A stretch of 64,000 bases of DNA from Pyricularia pennisetigena (GCF_004337985.1 NC_043742.1:3458176-3522175), one strand, 5' to 3'. Counted from the stretch's first letter, positions 22,501-34,944 are shown. The notes: generated by a model from the sequence alone, not told the origin. A program made the numbers and translations.

Positions 22501-23353
22501 GGCCTCGACTGCACTACGGAGCACTCCGGCCATGGCGGGCACAAGCGACTGCACCATCTTGACCTTGTCTGCATCCTCCTCATCCTCGGTATCGATAAGC
22601 ATGAGGGCACTGCCTATGGCCATGAGAGAGTTGACTCGAACTTCAAGGCTCTGCCCATCTTGAATGCACTTCTCGAGGGTTTTGAATAATTGCGGCAGAT
22701 GTTCGTTGAAGTGGCGGGGGTCCGACTCCACTGCACTGTAGAGGAGGTACGTGCCAACCTCGCGCTGAGCAACGTTGTCGCTCTCAGAAAGCTGGAAGAT
22801 ACCGTCAAACAGCTCCTTCCATTCTCCCTTGGCAAAGTCTAGGCTGGCAATGTTGGCAATCAGGCGAGATTCAGAGTGTCGGCACTTGGCGTTTTGCTCC
22901 TTCATGACGGCCTGAACCAGGTGCTCGCGCACACTGCCCTTGGCACCAGCATCGACCTTGGGCCAGTGCTTGTTGACCAGGCGGCTTGCCTGCACAGCGG
23001 CGAGCTGTCTGACGGCCGCATCATCGTCGACGCATACGGTCTCTAGAAGGAGGAGAAGGGATTGAGGGTGAGGGTAGAAGTTTTTCTGAAGGTCGGCCGT
23101 GGCTGACTTGACCTGTTCAGTGTCGGCTGTATGTTTTCGAGTGTTTTGTTAGCGAGGAAAAATTTTTCTTTGTGAAATCATGTTCAAATTCGTTTTGTGC
23201 CAGGACGCCGACTAGGGTCGATGCGCCATGACCTCACCGCGAACAGGGCGCTAGCTGAGGACACAGGGCTTGCATTAAACGATTATAAGCAGAGGATGAT
23301 CACTCACGAAGTTGACTCTGCTTTAGCAGAGCAGCCAGCTTGAGGCGGTCCAT
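19600..23353 (-). CDS. KAP123: importin beta-4 / karyopherin Kap123
   Basis: Four exons on the minus strand, 23353-23308, 23126-20813, 20616-19868 and 19799-19600, giving 1102 aa, the usual family length. The N-terminus (ATADLQKNFYPHPQSLLLLL, then VRQLAAVQASRLVNKHWPKV) matches the importin-4/Kap123 pattern rather than Kap121. The whole protein is HEAT repeats, with an acidic loop ELDDDDDDDTTP and a DTEDEEDAD stretch. The C-terminus LTPQLIAVFEKVL ... TRVLVQKIVQQLYQGKPELF is typical. Kap123 carries ribosomal proteins and histones H3/H4 into the nucleus with Ran-GTP release. Introns are 181, 196 and 68 bp. The second uses a GC donor (gcaagt), needed to join SLWGEESDR to DVVTEINR. Confidence 0.95.
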
Positions 23354-24079
23354 CTTGATCCTGTAGAACAGCCGCCACGAGAATGGTAGATGGGTTGGAC
23401 TGCAGGAGGGGAGCAAACAAACAACAACAAAAAAAAAAAAAAATCCGAAAATTATAAGGCCGCGCCCCTTCATGCACAAAAAAAGTGTGGAAAATCTGGA
23501 CTAATGCGGGGTGGTTTTTCTTCTGATTAGATAAGCTCATTAATGCGCTGGTCCACATGGCGAATTCTTGGAGGGGTAAGTCGTGTCAGTGTTCCTTGCT
23601 GCTGTGGTAACGGCAAAAAATCAATTTGATTGTTTGACGCGACTTTGCCCTCTTGGACTGGTAAAACAATTGACGCGTTTTGCTAGAGAGCTGTGACACG
23701 CTAAGCTGAGATCAGTAATTTTGCTCCAGCTGCCTTTCCATTTTCCTCGAACCCTACGAAGCAATGAAGCAAGCAGTACATGTTCCTTCAGTCTTAATAA
23801 TCCCGTCAATTTTATTCAAATTTTTCCAACCCACTACACTGGTCCCTTGCCCCACCATTTTGCGCGTGTCAGTCGTCGGCCCCTGTCGCCACTCTGATCA
23901 CGGTGAAAGCCCTCAATAGAGGTCGCATCCTCCGGGAAATAATGGAAACCGCCGCCGTCCTAGATAGGAACCATTGAGCCACCTTCATCTTTTGGATCAA
24001 GAATAACAGGCGGCGGCTCTCAAAGAAGGCTCATACTTTCTCAAAGGAGCTTGGAGGGCGATCCCTTTACTACCCCAAC
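23354..24079. other. intergenic, KAP123 promoter region
   Basis: 726 bp. Directly upstream of KAP123 (in transcript sense) there is an A13 run at about 23431-23443. Small frames show no domain. The left part is the promoter of KAP123, the right part the 3' flank of the next minus-strand gene. Confidence 0.5.
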
Positions 24080-25450
24080 TCATTGATCTTGTCCACAGCG
24101 GCTTTTCTGTTCGGCCTTCATGGCAGCCCCCGTTTTCTTCTTGGCAGCGGCATCCTCGCTCCTGCGGTCCAACTCAATTTTGAGTCTTGTCGCAAACGAG
24201 ACGGTCATCAGGTCCCGTTGAAACTTTTGTGTCAGTCTTTCCTGCTTGGCCTTGAGCTTCTGGAACTTCTTCAGCGGCTGCCAGCCTTTAGGCACCTCAT
24301 TCGCTGGGGGATAGTAGCTGAAGTTGACGAAATTACAGAACGGTATCCCACACCGACTGCCCTGATACCAAATGGCCTTGTCAATTGCTTCTCTGATCTC
24401 AACACTCGATGCAACAGCACGGATGGCACTCAAATCTCCGTACAGCTTCTCAGCCAATGCATATTGACTGAACAGCCTGTCATGGGCTAGTTTCACGTTG
24501 CTGATCAGTTGTGCAAGGGTGCCAGAATACCGGGCTTGTTTCCCCGTGAGAGCCCAAAGCATCAGCTCGTCTTCGTCAAGTTTTCCCTCTCTATTCATCC
24601 GCCAGTCATATAGCCAGCGAACGACATGGTAGCTCTCCAACCCCTGCGGTGCGGTGCAATTGTCCCTGTAACCGGTGAAAGCCCGCCCCGCCTCGTCTAG
24701 CAGCTCCAGCAATCGCCGCTCGGGCATCACGATCCTGCTGCACTCGACAGTCTTTGCTAAGCATCTTCCAAATATTGCCAAGAGCATGCGTCCATTACTG
24801 TCGATACGCGAGGCCGCCGGCAAAGGCCGTTTGACTCTGATCAGGGGGATTTTGGGCAAATCATTGCCCCCGCTGATCTCCTTGTCATCTGCTTTCTCGG
24901 CGGCTACTTTGTACTCGACGAGAATCAAGTGCTCAATCAATGAGCGGAGTGCCTCCCTTGCCGCCTGCGCTTCGCTCGCCGGTATGCTCAAGATTGTTTC
25001 CAAATCACCCTTCAGCGTTTGCAAACACGCTTTTGCCTCGTCGATATTCATTGTCGATGGCTTGGGTGAGAGTCGCTCGCGGAAGAAGATGTACGTCAGA
25101 GCCATGAACGCAAACTTGAGTGTGACCTTGTTCTCTCTGGACCGTCCTTCAGGCCTGGCCGGGAAAAATCTGGGAAGCGACTCCCCGGCAGGGATAGGAG
25201 TACCTAGTGTTGACAAGGCGCTTCTCTCCAAAGGCACCTTCGGGCACTCGTTTTCTGCGTAAAGACGAGGATTCTTGCCACCGCAGACCATTCCGCGGAC
25301 ATCCTGGCAGGCCTGAAACCATAGGTCCAGCACTTCAGCGCTCGCAACAGCTGGCGAAGCCGATGTTGCCCATTTTGGCCATATCCAGTCGTTGAACTCG
25401 ATGGAAATGGTGTCGATCGGAGCTTTGCGTTGGTATGGCTTATTCATCAT
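24080..25450 (-). CDS. hypothetical helical protein, 456 aa
   Basis: Single long frame starting at tandem ATGs (25450 and 25447). Family not recognised. The predicted protein is mostly helical and soluble, without a signal peptide or membrane segment. The middle carries a probable helical bundle (MNIDEAKACLQTLKGDLETI ... REALRSLIEHLILVEYKVAA). A Cys-containing stretch GSRCGIPFCNFVNFSYYPP lies near residue 365. The C-terminal 70 residues are basic and coiled-coil-like (LKKFQKLKAKQERLTQKFQR ... AAAKKKTGAAMKAEQ). The frame length and composition support a real gene; no competing frame is as long. Possibly a lineage-restricted protein. Confidence 0.7.
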   Translation of the reverse strand: MMNKPYQRKAPIDTISIEFNDWIWPKWATSASPAVASAEVLDLWFQACQDVRGMVCGGKNPRLYAENECPKVPLERSALSTLGTPIPAGESLPRFFPARPEGRSRENKVTLKFAFMALTYIFFRERLSPKPSTMNIDEAKACLQTLKGDLETILSIPASEAQAAREALRSLIEHLILVEYKVAAEKADDKEISGGNDLPKIPLIRVKRPLPAASRIDSNGRMLLAIFGRCLAKTVECSRIVMPERRLLELLDEAGRAFTGYRDNCTAPQGLESYHVVRWLYDWRMNREGKLDEDELMLWALTGKQARYSGTLAQLISNVKLAHDRLFSQYALAEKLYGDLSAIRAVASSVEIREAIDKAIWYQGSRCGIPFCNFVNFSYYPPANEVPKGWQPLKKFQKLKAKQERLTQKFQRDLMTVSFATRLKIELDRRSEDAAAKKKTGAAMKAEQKSRCGQDQ

Positions 25451-27325
25451 GACTTGTCTTGAAATACTTTCGAGTGAAAGTCACAGCGCAGAATATTCCT
25501 GTCCATGGTGTAGTTCATCAACACAGGTCAACCCGAAATATATCAGTCAACATGTTGAAATGGATCATGCGCTCTTTATGTTTAGTGTTGCACCCTACGG
25601 TCACATGTTTCTTCGCGTTGGCCAGCTAACCATGTTTCGTCTTCCTTTGCAGTAGACTCGCCACCTGCTAAACCTTCAGTGCAAAAACCTCAACTTTGCC
25701 TATGAATCGGAGCCAACCGCAGTTCCCGGGTTGCCAGGCAACCTAATGGAAAACACGCATGCACCAGCCCTTTCTATATTCGAGGCTCAGGCCTTGGTGT
25801 GGACAATATGACCTTTCCTTCTCGCCACCACCATGCCTTTCCCGCTGCAAGCAGTACGTCACAGCTAGAGATAGCGCATATCTCCAAACTCTACAGACAT
25901 TTGACAGAGACGCCGTCCAGTGTCACAACCCCGTGTTGATCCCTGGCTTGGTTGAATGACTTGCAAGTGCTCCCCATAGCTGCAATTCTCTAGCTAGGAT
26001 GAAGTACATTGATTTATTTTCGAGATTTTTAGCTGCAGCAGAAGCTTGGCTATGATTTTGCAAGTGCACTCACGCCTCTCGGCCGAGTTGGGCAATTCAA
26101 AAAAAAAAAAAAAAAAAAAAAAAAATTCTGACCAAGTCAGCTCGGCTTGATTTATAATTCCGTTTGCTGTCACAATATGGGCCTAAGGCAGGCGGCACTA
26201 TTTTCTATCTAGCCTATGAGATACTCAACGTGGTATCGGGCAGGCAAAGGGGGGTGGGAGGGGTGCCGAACTTCTCGTCCTCTTACGTACCAGCCACTAT
26301 TGACTGTATCGTTCATCACATCTGAAGATGCCCGCCGAGAATCCTTAGCACTTCTGGACAGTCATTACCCCGTATGGTCTGATCATGATTTAGGTTGGTT
26401 GTTATTGGCGAGCCTGATTGGACCGTAAGCGTAGTTGGACGTGTTCGCAAAGACTATACTAGTCTAATACGGGCCCCTGAATCCAAACGCCGGCCATTTC
26501 GACTAGGAACCTGGACGCACGACATTAAACTTTTTATGTCTTAGCGCTTCTGCAACGATCCCTTTGCTTACACAACTGAGTGCTGGGAGCTGCAAAAGAA
26601 ATGTGGATTTGATATTGAGCCGGGGCGAAAACAGTATCACCCAAGTACATCTAGCTTGGTCAAACCCTTGCTACCCATCTAAGCCCCGCATCATGTCACA
26701 ACGTGGACGTGCTGGCTTTTCTTTTTTTGTGGCGGCACTCCGGAATTAGATAGTTGCTTCTGCTCTCTCCACACTTGCGAGGTTCCTCTAAGTGTAATGT
26801 TTGGAAAGTCGGACCGAAGGCTTCAACCAAAGTGCCAACCTTCCGTTCCCGAGATTTCCATCGCCGCTCAAGCGCTCGAGCCAGGTACATCGGTAGCGAA
26901 ACGCTTTCTGGCGTACATCACTCGCGATAGCGGATGAAGCGGCCACCCCTTAGCTTCAAGTCTTTGTCGATGGTTGCCTCCAGAACCTTTATGATGGCTG
27001 CCCCGTGCTCTTTCCGCCACACCATTTTCTACTGTCATTCCTTCTTGGGTCCTTTCAGCTCCTGTCTTTCCACATTCGCTTTGTTGGACGGTGACATCTC
27101 TTTTTTCGTTTCTTTTGCGGTTAAGCCTTTCGCAACGGCTGGATGTTTTCTTCTTGTTTTGCTTTTTATTCGACATAGTAGCCGACCTGGAGCTGGTATC
27201 CAAGACGAGTCTTCGAACAAAAAATACCACGCGCCCAGCGTGGGGCTGGATCGCTCCTCTAGGAGCAGGAGGATCGCCTCCAGGTCACCACTTTTCTAAT
27301 ATCACCTTTGAGCCCCATTCTCGAA
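25451..27325. other. intergenic, no gene seen
   Basis: 1.87 kb between divergent genes. It contains an A27 tract at 26099-26125 flanked on both sides by AATTC. Frames at 26868-27230 (-) and 26934-27299 (+) are mirror images of one another without domains. Both promoters must lie here. Confidence 0.5.
26099..26125. repeat. A27 homopolymer
   Basis: Twenty-seven A on the plus strand in non-coding DNA, with AATTC immediately on each side. Confidence 0.95.
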
Positions 27326-29685
27326 ATGGTTGCGTTCACGAGGTTTCTGCTTTCCAGCGCGGTGCTGATATGGGGAGCCGCTTCAGTCCAAGTCCCTCAA
27401 CAGACATTAATTGACATCGTCACAAAAACACCGTCATGTGCTGTAAGTTTTCTGCCCCCATGGACTGGTGCACAGAAATTTTGTCTTTATTTACTAGTGG
27501 TGGTTATACGCCCTTTGCTGATCAAGAAACCTCTTTCACACATTACAGATGAAATGCTTTACCGACGCAATTACTTCACGAAATTGTAGCCTTGAGAGTG
27601 CACAATTAGTCGCCGATTGTATTTGCGTCTCCAATCCGACTCTTTCAACAGCGGCAACCTGCGTGCAGAAGAGTTGCAAGTTTTCCGAACAGCTGGGTAA
27701 GGACCATATCGCTCCGGCAGCTAGCTGAGCAGCAAAACATCTTGTACCGCCGCTAATTTTCTCAATGCATCAATCAGTTGCGCGGAACTTGACGCTCTTC
27801 TCCTTGTGCAAGGACTACCCCATGGAGAACCGCAGTGCCGACGTCATCAACATTGCCATTATCGGATTTGTTGTCACAGTACCCGTTGTGGTCATACGGA
27901 TATTATCGAGGCTATACAGCTCAGGTCGACTCTGGTGGGACGATTACACATGCCTTGTTGCATCTGTGTTTTTGTTCGGAATGCTCGGGATGGAGATTGA
28001 AAGTGAGCTGCTCCCGTAGCCATGTATTTGGTATTTCTGAGTTACTCACTGTGTTTCTCCAGGCTCGCGACTCGGATTCGGCATACATATCTGGGTCATT
28101 GAAGAAGCCCCAGGCCTCTCGCTATTAAAAGTATATCTCTCAATGCACATTGGACACGTTTGCCCAAATGAAAACAAAGAATCCCTTGCTGACGCTCTCA
28201 CGCTTTAATCATGCAGTACTTCTGGGTCGGTCAGATGATGTACATCGTCGTCCAAGTTTTTGCCAAAATATCCATTTTAATTCTGTACATTCGACTATTC
28301 ACCACGCCATGGTTCCAGATGTTTTGCAAATGCAGCATGGTTTTCATGGGCCTGCACGGCGTCGGATACTTGGTCCTCGTCATCTTTCAGTGCACCCCAG
28401 TCGCCGCAGTGTACAATCGACAAATCCAGGGTATGTGTATCGACTTCAACCCGATCGTCTACTCGGGTGCTGCGTTGAGCGTGTTCGAGGATGTGGTCCT
28501 GGTGGTGATACCGATTCCCGAACTCTGGAGTCTGCGGTTGAACTTTAAGAAAAAGATGGGGTTGATGCTAATGTTTGCCATTGGCCTTGTGTAAGTGGAC
28601 TCGACGGAGCAGGCGTTTGGTCGCCGGAACCCATGAGCATTAAGACTAACATTGTCTCCCAGCGCTACGGTTACGAGCATCATCCGGATCAACTATCTGG
28701 TCAAGATTGGGTTTACATATGATCAGTCATGTAAGTCACTGGCATCATCATGGGCAGAAATAAGGTCGCCCGAGGCACATGTTAACAAATCTCTCCAGGG
28801 GACAACGTGGACCCAATAACGTGGTCCGTAATAGAAGAGTTCTGCGCCATCATCTGCGGCAGCCTGCCTTCGTGCCGAGCAATCGTCAACGCATGGATAC
28901 CACGGATATGGTCCTCGGTCGACCACTCAGACGTAGGCAACAGCCTGGACGTACAAAGGGACAACGCCTTTGCCCGATCTGAAAAGGCGCTCGGCGGCGC
29001 ACCGCAGACCGCGCGACGGAATCGCTTCTCGCTCTATCGACTCACAACCGAGATCGATCCATTAGATCTGGACTTTCGCCAGTCCGGCGGCAGGTGGAAG
29101 AGCTGTGCTTCGGCCGTGGGGATGGACAGCGAGGAAGGGCTGGGCAAGGTGGAAGAAATGTCCATCTGCTCAGACACGAAGCGCGCTTCTGAGGGACTGA
29201 AGCGGAGGACCGAGGTCGGCGCAAGTCCAGGCGGTCCGGACATGGTGAGCGTGCCGATACACAGCCCGGGCGAGGTGATTGAGATGTCGCGGCGCGCCAG
29301 CACCAGCGTCCTGCATCAATCCGTCGCTGAGACGCTTTTTCGGTACTCGATGGCGCCGTCCACGCGTTCTAACCGCTCCTATTCCGTCATCGGCACCGCG
29401 TGGGTGGCGCCCGACGCCACTGTCGAAGGTGGCGTCAGCCACAAGGCGCTGGCGTGGGATATTCCCGCCGTGCCGGATCTGCCGACCGACAAGATTGTGT
29501 GGCCGCTGCCGTCGAGCTTGGAGACCTCTGTTGAGGCTGAAGCCGAGTTCAGTGGCCCGATAAGAGAGCGCCTCGCCAGCGACGGCAGCATCAACACGGA
29601 CCTGGGGAGCGAGGCGGAGGAAAAAAGTGATTTTATGGGCAGTGCGCGTAATTCTCGTCAAGGGCTGCCTGGTGGTCTTATCTAA
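27326..29685 (+). CDS. CFEM-domain Pth11-like G-protein-coupled receptor
   Basis: Seven exons: 27326-27442, 27549-27696, 27778-28002, 28063-28130, 28217-28590, 28663-28730 and 28799-29685, giving 628 aa. All introns are GT-AG (60-106 bp). A signal peptide (MVAFTRFLLSSAVLIWGAA) is followed by a CFEM module at about 27-95 with the regular Cys pattern (TPSCAMKCFTDAI, NCSLES, DCICVSN, TCVQKSCK). Seven hydrophobic segments follow, including VINIAIIGFVVTVPVVVIRI, the WWDDYTCLVA loop, YFWVGQMMYIVVQVFAKISI and WDNVDPITWSVIEEFCAIIC, the layout of Pth11-type receptors. The cytosolic tail of about 270 aa is Ser-rich and polar. In rice blast, Pth11 senses surface cues for appressorium formation through cAMP/G-protein signalling; for this paralogue that role is inference. 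Confidence 0.92.
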
Positions 29686-29901
29686 CGTCAGATCATGGTT
29701 GTATTGGAAATGCTCGTTGACCGACTAGAATACAAACATAATATCTACTTGCTTTTCTTGTGCCTTTTTTTCTTTTTCTTTTTTAATCTTCCCATAGCCC
29801 ACATACTTTTGTTGACCCTTGCGGTCGAGTATATTTCTGTCCTGTTGCAATGCTTACCATCACCAATTGTCATCCATTCATGGACTGGTTGGTTCCTAAT
29901 T

Positions 29902-31523
29902 TTAGGTAATATATGGCTGGTACACGGTCCCCTCCTGGTGCGCCCTCCGGTAGAGCTTCCTATTGGAGCGGGACAGGTAGAACTTGAGAGCCATGGCGCT
30001 GGAGCAGGCAATGAGGGCCATGACCATCATGAGGATAAAGGCCATGCGGTAGCGCGGCTCGTCGGCGTCGTCAAAGAAGTAAGGGGCGATCAGGTTGCCG
30101 ACCTGGCCCAGGACGTTGACAAAGGCGACCGAGATGGCGCGCTTCTCGGGCGTGCGGCCCATGGTGTTGCTCGTCCAGGTGCTGATGAGCGGGTTGGACG
30201 TGTACATGCCGCCGACGTAGATGAAGCTGGCCGCGTACCGGGCGTTGGTGTTGGACGTGGCCAGGCAGATGACGTAGCCGGCGCAGCCGACGGCGATGGG
30301 GCCGGCGAAGTGGTAGCCCCTCTCCTTGGTCTTGTCCGAGTGCCACGCGTTGAGCAGGGACCCGGCGGCGGCGAAGATGTAGGGCGGCGCGGTCAGCACC
30401 AGGGTCAGGGTGTTGTTGTAGCCGAAGCCGCGCACGATGCTGGGGAAGAAGTTGCTGAAGCCGTAGGCGGCGCTGATGCCGATGTTCATGGCCACCAGCA
30501 TCCACATCTTGTAGTCGAGCACCGACATCTTGAGCCCCTGCCAGACGCCGCTCTTGGCCTCGGACGTGGACACGCGGTCGGCCAGGATGCGCGCGGCGGC
30601 GACGCGGCGCATGTCGGTCGTCATGCTCCACATGGCACTGCCCGTCTCCGAGTCCGGGTAGTCGGGGAGCATCAAGAAGCACAACATGGCCAGCCCGGCG
30701 CCCGTGGACGCGAGCACGATGAACAGCCACTGCCAGCCGGCCAGGCCGTGGGAGCCCTCGAGCGTGCCGAAGACGGCGGCCGCGATGAGCCCGGCCACGC
30801 AAAAGGCGAGGGTCTGCCCGGTGTAGAGGATGGCGCACCGCAGGGCGAGCTCCTTGCGCGTGTACCAGCACGACATGACGTAGATGGCTCCGGGGAAGAG
30901 CGGCGCCTCGACCACGCCGAGGAAGAAGCGGACGGCGATGAGGCCCTGGTAGTTGCGCACGCCGCAGGTCGCCGCCGAGACCCCCGACCAGATCCAGGCC
31001 ATGCAGCAGAGGTAAACACTCGGCCGGACCTTGCCGATGATCATGTTGCTGGGGATCTGTCCGAGGACGTAGCCCAGGGAGAGGATGGAAACCGCGGTTC
31101 CGAACTGGTAGCCTTCCAGCCCCAGGTCTTCATCGAGAGAACTAAGGCGAGCCTGACTGTTTGTTTGTTTGTTTTAGTTATGTCAGTTGGTGTGTCTAGG
31201 CTTGAAAGATGAAGATAGATGGTATGAGGGTAAACGGCTTACGCAATCGATGCTCGGTCCAGGTAGTTGAACAAGTAGAGCACCCAGAGACACGGGAGCA
31301 GCGTCATGTCCAGTCGCCTGACAACCTGCTTCTCAAGGTCGCGCCAGTTGGGGATTCCCAGGGCATCTATTTGCTCCTCTGCGCTGGGGAGATGCCTCTC
31401 CTTGCCCTCAATCACATCGTTTGCCTCCACAAGACCAGGCTCCACATGGCTGACATCCTCGCCCTTCTTGTCGTTTGCGGTGGGCTGGAGAGCATCGCTG
31501 CCCTGCTGCGGCTGAGCAGCCAT
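29902..31523 (-). CDS. MFS permease, anion:cation symporter (Dal5/allantoate-like) family
   Basis: Two exons on the minus strand, 31523-31243 and 31156-29902, giving 511 aa; intron 86 bp (gtaagc/acag). I chose the ATG at 31523 (MAAQPQQG); an upstream in-frame ATG at 31661 would add an unlikely leader. A cytosolic N-terminus of about 60 residues ends in EKQVVRRLDMTLLPCLWVLYLFNYLDRASIA, the entry helix typical of ACS-family permeases. Twelve hydrophobic segments can be counted, with a long central loop and GQIPSNMIIGKVRP as the MFS loop 2-3 motif region. The family takes up allantoate, nicotinate, pantothenate, biotin-like vitamins or small peptides; the substrate cannot be assigned. It ends 216 bp from the convergent GPCR gene. 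Confidence 0.87.
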
Positions 31524-32647
31524 CCTTTCCTCGACTACTTTTGATCGCGGGAGGGTCAAAAGTCCTGAGAAAAGATTTCTAGGGCCGGTGGGAAAATAGT
31601 GATAAGAGAGCAGGAACAGTGCAAGAGATGCTATGAAGCTGCACTTGCCTTGTCCAGTCATCTATCTTATATACCCATCCCCATATCTGACTGTGGAGCT
31701 GTCCCCCGGATTATAGAGTCCGGAGTAGGCGGGGAAGCAGGCCGAATACGCGTGCTCATCTCGGGGTTCTCCGCGTTCTACGCCGTCGGTGTGGTAAATG
31801 TCTGCCCCCCGCAATTCTTCCCTGGGTCTCGTTACCACGCGATGCAGCGTCATCAACAACTTCATTTGCCTCATTGGGCCGGTGGAGTCCAGTTGCAAAT
31901 CCTGTTTCTCCACGATAAAAAGCCTAGATTTCTGACATCCGGTCTCCAGTAAAGTCACACTTGGTTTCTTCACCAGAGCTTGCTTGTGGCTTTATTTTTC
32001 CCCGCTTGATTGTCATTTCTGTGAGGGGGTGCTAAGACTGATGAGGGTGGCCGGTATCCGATATTTTCTCGTCCGTATCCACAGTAAACCTCTCTATCGG
32101 CTGTCAAATCTACACGTATTCCAGGTTGACCGACAACCAAGTGTTCTTGGCTAGCTGCAGATGGCGGGCATGTCTGATAAGAATGTGTCGTCGATTAGGT
32201 AAATCATCACCAGAACCGGACCAAGACCCTTGAACATGGCAAGACTCCTGGGAAGAAGCCCTCGTCTCGAGACCCGTTATGCGGTCCGTTCCAGGGCACA
32301 GTTGGCTCCCGTATGCCGTATAGCCGCATTTGCGGCTCCGAAAGGCTTGAGTGCCGAGCATGCCCAGCCAGCGCCGAGCCCGAAGGTCTCCATTTTCGAC
32401 ACCCCACTATCCGAAGTTTACCCTCCGACAGGACGCCGACAAAGGTATAAGGCCAGCCAGAGAAGCTGGTGACACGCAGTATGTGTAATTCGGCCCGATC
32501 CAAGATTGTTCCTCGGGCGTCTTTGATCCAAAGGTATTGCGTCGCCCTGTAACGTTGCCGTTTGGTGTTGAGCGTCTATAGAATTGATGATTGGCTCCCT
32601 GTAGGTTCTTCGTCTTTTCGGCCAAGACAAAACGATCGTGCGCAGCA
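31524..32647. other. intergenic, no gene seen
   Basis: 1.1 kb upstream of the MFS gene. A TATATA-type word on the minus strand at about 31668-31674 lies roughly 150 bp upstream of the MFS ATG. The frames at 31662-31973 and 32207-32703 lack domains. The sequence has ordinary composition right up to the retroelement target site. Confidence 0.5.
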
Positions 32648-32652
32648 ACAGC
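32648..32652. repeat. left target-site duplication ACAGC
   Basis: Five bases directly left of the LTR, identical to the five bases directly right of the distal LTR (41355-41359). Confidence 0.9.
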
Positions 32653-32818
32653 TGACGCACACGAACGTACACGTGCAGCCTGCATGAGTGGTAGGAGAGC
32701 CATGTCTTCAGGTAGGGTGCGCTATCTAGGCTAACGAGCGTGGCAGCGCTTTTATGGTGTGCACAGCGCTGACTAAGCTCATCTGGTCATGTGATGCCAA
32801 GATCTATTTACTGCAACA
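32653..32818 (-). repeat. LTR (3' LTR in element orientation)
   Basis: 166 bp with TG...CA ends. It differs from the distal copy at five positions, all transitions. The sequence keeps normal CpA content. It directly abuts the target duplication. Confidence 0.95.
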
Positions 32819-32828
32819 CACCCCCCAG
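32819..32828 (-). other. candidate polypurine tract
   Basis: On the minus strand the bases just before the 3' LTR read ctggggggtg, a short G-rich purine run at the place where plus-strand priming occurs in LTR elements. Confidence 0.5.
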
Positions 32829-34944
32829 TTAACTTTGCGTAAGTAAGCAGAATTAACTATTTATATAACTATATACAGCTTTTACGGCCAATATCTGTAT
32901 ATATTTATTTACGTAAACAAAAAAGATTTATAATGCTAATAAGCGGTAGCGGTGCAACGCGCGCCGCAAACGGGTTTTACCAGCTTTTAACGTTTTCTAT
33001 TGTATTTAACGCAGGCGGTAAACCTTTTTTAATGGCGACGAATCCGTAATATTATACCTTTTATTATATTAATAACGATAATATTTTATAATAAAATTGG
33101 TAGGCGTACGGCGAATATATATTTCGTTCGTTTTTTTGAATCCGAATTTTAATTTTAAGCTTTATTTTATACCCAAATACCCAATTCGTAAATGGTCGTT
33201 TACGCTTTGTAATTTGCGTTTAACGATTTGCGCGCCTGTTAACGTCGATATTAATACCAGCAATAATAGCAACAATAACAAAAATAAATTTTTTTCCGTT
33301 TATTTTGGCGGGTTAAATTGCGTATAAACCGCGCTGTGCGTTAAATACCGGTTAAACGCTGGTTAACGGGTATAATATAATATTTTTTTTTATTCCCATT
33401 AACGGGAATCGATTTGGTCGCGCCGAAAGGCGTATATAATTGTAAATCCTTACCCGCGCTTTAGCGAATTTCCGAACGTACGATTTAATTAACGCGTTCC
33501 CTATATATATATAAACGAATTAACGCCGCCGAAACGTTGTAATTGTAACGCGTTTTTTAATTTTCCTAGCGGGAAATTGAAAATTAACGGGTATAATTTA
33601 TATCGCAACCGGTTTTGTAATATTATATTAACGGTAAAATATAGGTTTTTTTTACCGTCGTTACCGGCGCCGTTTTCGCTTTTGCGGTTACCGATACGGT
33701 CCCCGCCGCTATCCCCGCCGAAACGGCAATTTCCAAAACGTAAACCGAAAAGGTTATTACCGAGGTATTAATAGTTAGGGGTTTTACCGATTTTGCGTCC
33801 GCCCCCGCTATTACCCTTACCGCTACCGAACCCGCCCCTACGCCTACCCAGGCCGCCGCCTTTAAAACCGTTTCCGGGCGTATTAAAAGCGCGCGCGGCG
33901 TTAAAAACACCGTAAATTATTCCTAAACCGTATTTAAAAGCGTGGGGTATTATTAATTATATATACAAAAATTAAAAGGTATAAAAAGGAGGAGGGAGGA
34001 AACCGAGGAGGAAAAGGAGGATAAGGAGGAGGAAAATAGCGAAAACCGTCCCGTCCGTTTCATAAATATTTCTTTTATTTTAAAACGTTTATTTATAAAT
34101 AACGTAAACTAACGTACGTAGTATAATCGCGTCGTTTTCGCCCCCGTCGTATACGCCCAAACGATTTTGTAAATCGCCCGGTATTATATTTCGGGTGTAC
34201 GAAAACGTATTTGTCCGGAATTACGACCGGTTTATACGTTAATTAGCCCGGCGTGCGTTCCCGTGTTCGGGGAACGCGTTTACCGCGTTATTGGAATTAC
34301 CGAAATGGGTATACCTGCTTTTTTTTCCCAATTGGGGGATTTTTTAAACGCGCCGCGCGCGACCTGGGCCAGGCGTTTTTTATATCGCCGCGTACCCCCG
34401 TTAAAAAAATCCAATTTTTTCGGAACGTGGTTACGTATTATTTCCGGGATTAAACCGAATCCCAAGCGAAAAAATTGGCAATTTTCCAGGCGAGGAATAT
34501 TTTTGCGCTAAAACCCGTAAAAAGGGTTTTTAATGTTTTTTTTACGCCGTAAAACGTAAAAAAGGCGTTATTTTATAATACCCAGGTGGGATCGGGGTTA
34601 GTTATTATGGGTGGCGTACCGGCGGTGGTGGGTGCGATTTTTAATAGTTAGCCTATTACGGGTATTTATTTTATATTATTTCCTGGCGGCGCTGGCGCCG
34701 GTTATTAGGTTTTTTTATAGGTGGGTTTCGGCCTTAAATATTCGTTATTTTATATATTCGTTGCTTTTTATCGTTGTTTTTTTTTTTTTTAATAGGTTTA
34801 ACACGCGTTATTTAATGCTGTACTCCTTACCGTATTTCCGAACTCCTTTCTAAATTTTGCTAAACGTTATAAAAATTTAAAAATGCCTTAAAATATTCGA
34901 ATTTGGGGATCGATAGCGATTTGGTAAATCCGTTTGCAGGTATA
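32829..34944. other. RIP-wasted, unassigned part of the element
   Basis: About 2.1 kb between the RNase H end plus nested block and the 3' LTR. It is longer than a usual Copia 3' end. No protein family can be read; one minus-strand frame at 33.6-33.9 kb in another phase is Gly-rich. A GGA-rich purine stretch lies at about 33985-34045. It may be a second, destroyed insertion. Confidence 0.4.

Noticed and set aside
34611..34853. 80-codon hydrophobic frame inside the retroelement
   Set aside because: Phe/Tyr/Ile-rich reading of RIP-wasted AT-rich DNA, not a membrane protein gene.
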